A stretch of 64,000 nt of DNA from Prostheceraeus crozeri (lineage: Eukaryota > Platyhelminthes > Polycladida > Euryleptidae), in assembly GCA_907163375.1 (NCBI GenBank), contig CAJQUW010013682.1, positions 62,001-126,000 of the forward strand, in the 5' to 3' direction. The stretch's first letter is position 1. Each line of letters begins with the position of its first letter. This document shows, piece by piece, positions 55,661 to 64,000 of the stretch. A program made the position numbers and the translations under genes. A model generated the notes under the pieces. It made no database searches and had not been told where the DNA came from. It saw only the letters and a list, made by a program, of their open reading frames with translations.

Positions 55661-58600
55661 CAGGGCGTCAAGTTAATAGGAATAGACAAAAAATAGGAAA
55701 AAATAGGAACGCCTAAAAAATAGGAAAAAATAGGAATCACGCAAAAAAAATAGGAAATAATAGGAATTTTTCAAGATAAGTTGAATAACAAACAAAAAAC
55801 AATACTTTCACGTGGATCGAATCTTCAAATGTTTACATGGACTCATAAATCATATGTACATGAATGGAAATTGTTGAAAAAGCGAGAGCAGGCGTTTTAT
55901 TGCGAACATGTATTAATGTAAGAAAACAATCGCTTTCATTGCTAGTGCGCGACGCCATGTATGAAGGAAACTGTCCATAATTAGAATCAAGATTATTTGT
56001 TTGATACAATCAACCCTATTTGATCCGGTTCGCACGTTAATGCAATTTCAGTGATAGATAAGACATGCGTTAACTCGAGTTTTCAAACTAAACATCGTTC
56101 ACTGATCATCCTGATCTTCCAGTATCATTATCTTATTAGATGACAAAGCCTTGTCAAGCAGTTTGCGCTTTTTCTTTTCATTTTTTCTCTTCTTATTTGT
56201 TATCTCATCTAACTGCTTCATTGCTGCTTCCCGTTTCTGATTTGCTGTTTCAAACATCATGGTAACTACTTTCATGCTAAATGTTTCAATACTTTTCTTA
56301 CCATCGACCGCACTATTCAGTTTCGCAGTTGCATCTTTCATAAGCTCGTCAGCTGCTTTCAATTCTTCTCTAGCCTTATTTTCTTCTTGATGTAAACCCT
56401 TTTCTTTTTCCGTTACTGCAATTTTCTTACGTAACAGCTGTTCCTTTTCTCTTTGTACACTCGCTGGCAACTCGGCGGATTTTTCATTTTCATCTTTCTT
56501 TCGTTGATGTTCCGCCTTTTCTCGTTCTTGGTTTTCTTTATATGCTGCATGAGCATACCGTACTGCCCGTTTCAGCTCCTGTGATATAGGAATGGCTTCC
56601 GGTCTACAAAAATCGGGATCAAAGAACCTAACAGCGTCTTTTACAACATGAAGTCCAACGATGGTCTTTTCGCCGAGAGACGTCCTTCTTGTGTAACGAT
56701 GCGGGAGTTGATAGAGAGACTTCTTTCACTATCAGCGTTTGTTTGCCCTAAAACTAAAGCAGATTTTATCACATTAGGAAGGACTCTGTATTTCAAGTTA
56801 CCATCAGCTGCTTTTAGTTGAAAAATACCATTCCAAAACATTTCTATTCTGTCACTTGGGTCGTAAATCGGCACATTATTGTCAGATTGATAAAGCTTCC
56901 ATTCGTCAAGCAGTTCATTCACGTCAACTTCAGGTTGCAAAGCATTGCTTATTTCTTGAATGAAAACTGTACTTACTTCATCCTTCTTTTTTAAAGGATT
57001 TACACATCGTAGTTGGCTAAGTAGCGAATTCCCAAGAAGCAGTTTCTCAATTAAATACGACGAAGCACTTCCGAAAAACAATCGGATTTGATGAAATGCA
57101 TATGTCCTTTGCTCTGGTTTGAGATTGCTCATTGCTTTTCTTGTGGAATCACCAATCATAATTTCATCATTTGATAACTGTGAAGATTCACTTCTACAAT
57201 CGATGGATCGGAGCTCAATTCCATATTTGTTTCCAATCGCCTCTGGTATCATAAACCTTCGAAGAAGTTTCAAAATGAACTCACAAAGTTGGTCATAAAG
57301 AATATGAATCATGGGACTATTCTTTTGCAGCAGACGCAACAAATTCTCGAAAATAGGAGTGATATTCGCGAAAAATTCCAAGAAAACTCGTGTTAAGAAT
57401 TTCTCTTTGGTACTAAGCATGACTTGCACTCTTTCGAAGTTGGCGCTTTTTGGCATCGACTGTGTGCTCTTCCCAAGGTCTGAAACGAAATGCACAATCG
57501 CTTCCCATTGTTCTATGACTCTTTTAACAGACGGTCCAATACTAAGCCACCGGACTTCTGTATGTTGCTAGAAATTGTGGGTTTCCAAATCAAATTCCAA
57601 TTGTATTGATCTGAAGTCTTCACGACGGGCAGCGCTGTATTTAAAAATAGAATGCAAATCGTAGCAAAATTGACTTATGTCAATATCGAACTCTTTGATT
57701 CCTTTCCGAAAGCCGTTATGTATTGTGTGAATAGCACATGAATCCAAATCTATCAGACCAGGAAAATCAGGATGATCGCGAGAAATCAGTTCATTCAGAT
57801 TTCTGAAGATTGTCTTGTTAACGTTCGGACCATCTCGTACAAGTGTAGCTAACCTTTGTATCGGTAATTTATCATCACACATTTTTTGATACATCCTAAA
57901 AGCGACGGTATTACCGTCCGCATGTCCGAAAAACAGAGATGTGTAGAAAGAGCACCACACTTGATTGTGCTGCGGCGACCAGTACCTTATTGTTAGATCC
58001 ATCTGTTTTTTTACTTGAGTTGTGGATGTTTCATCGAAATGTATAGAGAAAGGTAATTTGATTTCACTAGGTCAGAAACAATTATCCTGTGAAGTATGGT
58101 GACAACCCATCTCCTATTATATATGATGCGCTCGTGCGACTTAAGCTGAATTGTGCAGCTACTGCACTATCAGGGAACATAGCTTTGAATAAGCTTCCTT
58201 TGTTGTCACATGAACGTAACGACAAATTTTTGCATGCCACTTCTGCTAACCAATAAACAGTGGCATTAAGATTACTATCGGAAGAATCCCTTAAGAGTCA
58301 TCATACTAACAGTAGACTTATCAGTATTAGAGCATACTACAGCTGATGATATCGCATCACTAGGTATCGAAGTTGCACTAGCTGAAGTATTCATCAGTGA
58401 GAGTTTTGTTTGCTTTGTATCCAATACATTTTTCAACAACTCCATGTGTTTTTTCTTTCTAGCATGCTGGAGTAATTGAGCTTTTCCGGAATTATCGCAC
58501 TTAATATCGATTTGGCATAGAGTACAATGACCATGACTGTAATCCTTTCCTTTCCGACACCAATCGCCCATTTTTCTGATTGTTGCTATCGAAGGTAGAG

Positions 58601-60169
58601 AGCCATGTAACATTGAATTTTGTTTTACCGGAGGGCATCTTACGTTGCAAAGCTCAAGTTGAGACCTGAAATAAACAAAAAAACTTTATTGGCACGCTGG
58701 TTAATTGATCTATTTTACGATATAAGATATTCTTCAAACTCAAATCATCATTAAGTGTACAAATCTGCATGCGTTATTTTAATTCACATGCATCGCGCCT
58801 AGCATTTAATACAGGGCAATCAGATAGTTGGAGATTGTCAATTATATTCTCATTAATGGTACTGAAAAAATCTTCGGAAGAATATGCCGCTCTAAATTCG
58901 TAAACCAGTCTGAAAAAATAGGAATCATCTTTGTTTACATCACTGATTTACACTTAAGCGAGAGAGTGAGAAGGGAGATTTACCGCCATCTTAGTCTCAT
59001 AGATTATTCTCCCCTTCACTGAAATGTGACATTATCACCGTTAAGTGCGAGCTTCACTCTATTTGGCGAGGGGCTTCTACTTTCTCATTGTTCTGTCTGT
59101 GGTCATTCCCGTAAATAGGCTCAGCTTCGTTAAAGATAGCACACGAGCGTACAGTGATGAACGATATATCCTGAGAATCTAAATCCCTTTCAAAACATTC
59201 CAGGTAATTCTCCGAAAGGCTTGACTTGCAAAAAGAAACAAACATTAATGTACATGTACATGTATAAAACAAGTATGAACTGAACAAAACTTACCACATA
59301 GTAATGTCTGGAAGCTGATTACTAAGACAACAGGTGTATTTGAAGATCCGTATCCAGTGCTGCGTACCATTTTACCGAATTTAAATTACTGGATGTACGT
59401 CCATTTATATCGTTTCCGGACAAGCAATGCACCTCACCTGTTGACTCAAATAGGAAGCAGTAATAACTGAGAACGACGTGAAACCGAAACGATGAACATG
59501 AAACAAAACTAGCAGTAAAGCAAATAGTTTTATAACAAGTTTATTTTTTAAAAGTCATTATAAATGCATATTGAATTACACGAGAAGAAAAACATTATCA
59601 GTTCATGGGAGATCAGTTCAGAGAGTCGATCATATTTTTCCAATTGTCATTTTGTTCAGTACTAGCGTTTTAGTTATCTGATAGACTGGAAGCGAGGTAA
59701 CAAACGGAAAACTGTCTGATCCTACCTCATTAAGGATGTAAACCGATATCGCACACTGCAAAAAAGACATGAAATATGAAAAATTCCATTTCTTAAAACC
59801 ATAATCCCATTTTCTGATGAGTCACACAAATATGAGTAGCACGTCAAGTTAAGGAACTGATGTAGGTACACGGCTAGCTCTCGATATATGCAACCATCAT
59901 AGCCATGTATCGAGAGCTGAACGCGAACCATTCTTGTTCACAAAGAGAACTGTCGTTACCGAATATAAAACGCAACTCTATTTTCTGAATGGTTATCCAT
60001 GGACCATAATATTGAATAAGATAAAGAACGAGCTACACAAAAATAGGAAAAAATAGGAATTTTGTCATAAAATAGGAAAAAGTAGGAATTTTGTCATAAA
60101 ATAGGAAAAAATAGGAATTTTATGATAGAATAGGAAAAAATAGGAAAAAAATAGGAACTTGACGCCCTG
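55661..60169 (-). mobile_element. hAT-like transposon H2 (6-bp target duplication)
   Basis: 4,509 bp with perfect 14-bp ends CAGGGCGTCAAGTT / AACTTGACGCCCTG. Both ends carry arrays of AAAATAGGAA in the same orientation (about eight at 55676-55770, about ten at 60040-60155). Encodes a broken hAT-type transposase on the minus strand, related to that of H1. A lone AAAATAGGAATCA word at about 58917-58926 is probably coincidental. Confidence 0.92.
56099..58613 (-). pseudogene. H2 hAT-type transposase, broken
   Basis: In order on the minus strand: 58613-58275 with a BED-like finger CTLCQIDIKCDNSGKAQLLQ plus HARKKKH; 58002-57568 with VRDGPNVNKTI (catalytic Asp) and DSCAIHTIHNGFRKG (C..H motif); 57495-56641 with VIKSALVLGQTNADSERSLS (hATC, catalytic Glu in DSER); and 56470-56099, a Lys/Glu-rich coiled coil. 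The segment with the first Asp (58.27-58.0 kb) is disrupted. At least three breaks, so inactive, although the DNA ends are intact. Confidence 0.85.
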
Positions 60170-60175
60170 CAATTC

Positions 60176-60946
60176 ACAGGGAGAGAGTAGTCTTGATGTA
60201 AGCACATATACCTTCCCTGTGGTGGAAATTTGAAAACAACGTATAGCCGGGAAAGTCATGAGTGGAGTCCAACGGTTCCTTTATCTGAGTCTCAGAAAGA
60301 AATAAACGGTGACTTGGTCTGGAGGTGTTGATGGACGTCATTCAAGTTGGGATGGATTTCACGGATATTGCAGAAGTTGATCGACTAACGTCGGGTATTT
60401 AGCCTCTGGTTGCCAGACGGAGGGTGAAAAGGAGTGGAAGAAACCATCAAGAAAAATACAGAAATCCCCGTTTCCTTTACTTCCCACCGTTATACTTTGC
60501 TCCGAGAACATGTCACTGCTATTCGGGCACTAAGGATGGGCCTGGCCGCCAGCCGAGTGTGGTCAGTCACTCGATACCATCCACATCTGATAGATCAGTA
60601 CTCAAATCATGTCAGGCAGAGCTCCCTATAAAAAAACAATAGTAGCCAGAAATCAAACAAAAAGAACAATACTTCCCTCTGACCAGGGAGGTCCACTAAT
60701 TCCGCAACGAAATTCAAGGACGGTCCAAAGTCCTGGTTCCCAATGGATAGGCAATCAAACTGCTTGGAGTGGCGAACCTGAAGGCAGTGTAAGAATGGGT
60801 GGTGCTGCTGCCCCACTTGATGAATGCTCATCACCGGAACGGGATTCCTTCACCACCTTGCTCTCTTAGTCCCCTCTTACGACATGCTCGAGCTCGCAGT
60901 AGCCCCATTCTAGCCCAAGGCTACCGGGGGAAAAAGCAGCGCTACA
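60176..60946 (-). pseudogene. LINE-J 5' region and endonuclease start
   Basis: Near 60.26-60.18 kb the minus strand encodes the start of the endonuclease up to LSPCEL, where H2 is inserted. Upstream (to 60946) is 5' UTR or an ORF1-like region with no clear domain, beginning TGTAGCGCTGC on the minus strand. Confidence 0.7.
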
Positions 60947-61176
60947 GGTGACATGGCAGTATTCAGTCTAACTTCTTATGTCTGTCAATCATTATTTTAA
61001 CATCAACTGGAACTCAACTAGCTCAATTTTACCACAACCAGTTCATATTTGCTTTCAAGCACACCTAGATAATTTCCCAGTTTCAAGATTTGAAGCCAGG
61101 CTAATAAAGTATTTTTAACAAAATGTCATTCAGCCTACAGCAATGCACGTAAGCGAATAAAGGAAGCGATCAGAGC
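60947..61176 (-). mobile_element. right part of split M-type element (M')
   Basis: GGTGACATGGCAGTATTCAG at 60947 onward matches the reverse complement of 39943-40176 almost base for base, ending at GCGATCAGAGC. Together with 40569-40776 it forms one element, cut by LINE-J at the GGGG next to CCATCGATGG. Confidence 0.85.
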
Positions 61177-62460
61177 ATGCGAGTTTTCCAAAGATGCAGA
61201 TGAACTTTTAGAAACCTGCTGGCATGACGGCGCATCACTAGCGACTGCAAGGGGGAGGCTACCGAAATCATTCCGAGCCGATATGGAAATATGGCTGCAG
61301 GAGAGATGCCAACTGATTGAACAGAGTGTATAGAAGCAGAGACACGCAAAGCATACCTGCTGATCAGAGATATCAATACCAAATGGGAACCGAAGCAACG
61401 ATTTGCTTAAGATCGCGATGGACACATGTTACAAACATCCGAAGAGAGCAAAGCGAGATGCACTGAGTAATACCGAGACTTGCATGCGTGAACATATGAT
61501 TATAACACCACAGTATGACGGAACCTGAAGACATGGCACTCCAAGAAGACGATAGAAATGGCGAAATGCTAGGGTGTCAGGTCGAAACAGCGACCGAGAA
61601 GCTAAAACCACACACGGCTCCCGGTATAGATGGCATCATAGGAAAGATGCTACTTGCAGGTGGAGCAGAATTGGCAGAAGTGCTGCTCATTATATGCAGT
61701 CAACCATAGTCTGAAGAAAAAGTACCTGATGAATAGAACAAGTCAGTTATAGTGAAGCTGCCAAAGAAAGGAGATCTAAGCATCTGCAGCAACCACCACA
61801 CCTTATCTCTGACTAATCACCTGTTCAAAGTGTTCTTAATGATCATCCTAGAACGCCTGAAAGCTTCTGTCAAGCCATTCCTGGTAGAAGAACAAACGGG
61901 CTTCCGTAGAGAGCAGCACTGTGCAACATATCCTTGCTGATGGTCTGCTTCATCGATTTCCTTAAGGCTTTCGGTATCCTTCGGCAGGATGCCATGCGGG
62001 CAGCACTGAAATCATACGGAGTGGGTACTAAGATTGGATCCACATCTTGAAGAGCATGTACTACAACAGTACCGAAGCTGCAGTTAGACTCGGAAATGAA
62101 GATGGTAACTGGCTCAGATACGGATTGTTTTAGACGGCGATGCCCTGTGATGTTATTTTTTGATTTGTATACCTGGAACCTGCTGTAACAATGCGACAGA
62201 ATGTCAATTCAGGGATGATAGGAGGGAAGCCTTGCCGATGATATAACACTTTCGGATGAAAGCTTGTATGAGGTGGAGAATAGCCTAAACTTCGTTTCTT
62301 CAGATGCATGAAGATGTGGCCGCAAGATCAACACCGATAAAACGAAGGGATTAGTGATAGTGGAGACAAGTCAAAAAGCAGAGCTTTCGACCGACAGCAG
62401 TGCAATCGAAGCAGTCCACAAGTTCACCTATCTTGTAATCACGATAAATAGCGAGGGATG
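61177..62460 (+). pseudogene. LINE reverse transcriptase relic, RTE-like
   Basis: Plus-strand blocks: AYLLIRDINTKWEPKQR near 61.36 kb, LKPHTAPGIDGIIGKMLLAG (61.6 kb), VKLPKKGDLSICSNHHTLSL then VEEQTGFRREQ (61.75-61.9 kb), SLADDITLSDESLYEVENSL (62.23 kb) and INTDKTKGLVIVETSQKAEL with AVHKFTYLVITINSEG (62.33-62.45 kb). Stops and frameshifts separate the blocks. Truncated at both ends. Confidence 0.8.
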
Positions 62461-63734
62461 TGCTAAAAAATTCGGCAGCGCATTGGCATGTCATGCAGGA
62501 TCAGTGTTCCCATTCCATTTTTTGATATTTCCTCCGCAGCTGCAAAAAAATTCCGCATTCTAATTTTGACGAAAAATCCATCAAATCTCATGAGTTAGAC
62601 CGCATAGCTACAAGCCCAATTTCCGTGTATTCATAATTAGCTAGCCGACTTCATGATATTAAGGTTAAACTCATGAGTTGTTTCTCACCTAGCTTCCCAC
62701 CAATACTGGTTCAAAAGTCCATGTGGCAATGATTTCGAAAGAAATGGCAGTAACTTTTGGTATATTTCGTGACCATACCATAACAGCTATTTCATCGTAG
62801 AATTACGTTTTTTGATGTTCACCAAATTCTGTTTGAGTCTAAATCAATTTCATCGCATGAAATCAAGACTAGTACCACTATGTAAAATTTCATACCACAA
62901 GGTTATCTTACATATATAGTAGCTAGATGAGTCTTCAATGAATACATTCGACTTGGATGCCAACGAATTTTTACATAGGATTTACTACCTGATGCAGGAT
63001 GGGCAGCCAAAAATTTGGTTATTTCATATAGATCTAACTAAGCTTAATAATAACAGAATTATTTTTGAACCAATTGTTCCTCGATTATAAAACAGAATGT
63101 TACTGTTATATACCAAAAGAGTTCTTGATGGCATTTTGAAATCGCTTTCGCAGTCTCTTGGTCATTCATTGAAATGAATTTATGAATTTATTGCATTTTA
63201 TGAAGTGAACTTATGTTTTTCAGTTCATGAAACTGATCAACGAACTGAACTGATACTTCTCAGTCAAACATTTACTGTGGGGAAAATTGACTCTCACATC
63301 GCTTCTCGCTTTTCAGACTTAGACAGCCAAATAATGAAAAAGGAATGGACGGTACAATCGCTGATACAACTCTCCTCGTTATCAAGATTTACAACTCTTC
63401 TTAACGTCTTACGTCATTGACCAGAAAGCTTCCTAAATCAAGTTGCGCTTCTCCCTCATAATGTCGCATTCATTAAATATATGACCCTGTTTACTAAAAT
63501 ATTTTCCCAATTACGATTTTGTTCACATCGAGTTTTAGCAAATACGGTTCTTTCAATATTCTCACTGCATTAAAGTTTCGCACATATAGTTCCAACTGCA
63601 TTATGTGCTTTCATTGAGATAAACTGTGCTATATTGCTTTCCTAAAGCTTGTCTTATCTCAAATGGTCACTCAACTATCTTTAAATACTAGCAAAAACCA
63701 TTTGAAAACAAGAGAAGCGCAAGGAAAGCAATAC
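62461..63734. other. unassigned
   Basis: No gene or repeat recognised. CAGGATCAGTGTTCCCATTC near 62497 could be a hAT-like end but has no partner. Confidence 0.3.
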
Positions 63735-63919
63735 ATGCGTAGCTTGCAGCAATGAACTCACAGAATTCGACTGTGGCAATGTGAAGCTTCAAAATTTCCA
63801 GACTTATTTATTCAATATCTTTCCGGAAGTCCCAGAATTTCCAGACTTTTTCCAGACAACCCAGACATTTTCTTTAAATTATGCTTCTCCACACTTTTAC
63901 CAGACCCGCGGGTACCCTG
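63735..63919 (-). repeat. one end of a hAT-like element (CAGGGTACCCGCGGGTCTG)
   Basis: Ends ...CAGACCCGCGGGTACCCTG at 63919, i.e. a CAGGG-type terminus on the minus strand. Behind it CCAGAC/TTCCAGACTT words repeat (63797, 63839, 63850, 63859, 63868, 63900), the subterminal-array pattern seen in the other hATs. The opposite end was not found, so element length and target duplication are unknown. Confidence 0.55.
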
Positions 63920-64000
63920 AAAGCTTTGTACCCTGTACAGTTTATGGAATTAGGCCTACTTTCAAACCATCAGTCTATGAGTTTCGGATAAAGTTTTGAC

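Larger units (their letters stand above)
55655..60175. repeat. 6-bp target duplication (CAATTC) of hAT-like element H2
   Basis: CAATTC at 55655-55660 and 60170-60175. Removing the insert restores LINE-J reading LSPCELANFAICKPRF, so exactly 6 bp were duplicated. Confidence 0.92.
40777..60946 (-). mobile_element. Jockey-like LINE ('LINE-J'), about 3.7 kb net, split by three insertions
   Basis: Reading on the minus strand from 60946: 5' region, endonuclease start (60.26-60.18 kb), [hAT-like insert 60169-55661], endonuclease (55.65-55.06 kb), [RTE insert 55047-49882], linker and reverse transcriptase fingers (49.88-49.09 kb), [hAT-like insert 49084-42274], palm, thumb and 3' UTR (42.27-40.78 kb), ending in a run of six A. 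Subtracting the inserts and duplications leaves roughly 3,670 bp, a full-length size. The frame continues across each empty site (for example CELANFAICKP and TRYLLAYVTHVWAQ). Both outer junctions fall inside one M-type element. Confidence 0.85.

Overview
This is animal nuclear DNA. It is AT-rich, intron-bearing and about 60% or more made of mobile elements. The two recognisable host genes are metazoan: a TRIM71/LIN-41/Wech-like TRIM-NHL protein and an INO80B (PAPA-1/ZNHIT4) subunit, both on the minus strand. The retroelement mix (RTE with a PHD-like finger in its C-terminal tail, Jockey/CR1-like LINEs, a Penelope-like element, a metazoan Copia-like fossil), a P element and diverse hATs suggests an aquatic invertebrate. 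A crustacean is possible, but the sequence alone does not settle it. I see no bacterial or organellar genes, rRNA, functional tRNA or CRISPR. Layout. 1-15 kb holds two tRNA-headed SINEs with RTE-like tails, several badly decayed LINE reverse transcriptase relics, and a Penelope-like element (8718-9880) with inverted pseudo-LTR arms and an 11-bp target duplication. 15-21 kb holds an RTE fragment with a long open frame, a hAT (17161-18349, 8-bp duplication) and a very clean internally deleted P element (18771-20504; 28-bp perfect inverted termini, perfect 8-bp duplication, THAP domain). 21-27 kb is mostly unassigned, with a MITE and a mariner-superfamily pseudogene. 27-36.2 kb is the host-gene part. 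Two phase-0 exons of the TRIM-NHL gene (31861-30535 and 27801-27181) flank an intron that carries a SINE and a striking hairpin. A hAT MITE, a CR1-like LINE end and a hammerhead-ribozyme motif follow, then a 3' exon of INO80B (36179-35415). 36.3-64 kb is transposon territory. Its core is a nested stack from 40569 to 61176. An old GGTGACATGGCAG-type DNA element was split by one minus-strand Jockey-like LINE (about 3.7 kb net, now spread over 20 kb). That LINE was itself hit by a hAT-like element (42274-49084), a full-length RTE (49882-55047) and a second hAT-like element (55661-60169). The RTE was hit by a third, non-autonomous hAT-like element (51006-52565), and the first hAT by an unclassified element (45948-48023). 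Because the interrupted LINE and RTE frames read straight through when the inserts are taken out, the insertion order and the target duplications can be read directly. The most interesting result is that all three hAT-like inserts in this stack have 6-bp, not 8-bp, target duplications, while two other hATs in the window have the usual 8 bp. Each family also carries its own private array of short subterminal repeats. Other candidates worth a second look are the clean P element, the hammerhead at 34262-34293 and the intronic hairpin at 29758-29822. I searched by eye only; family names below clade level are inference.
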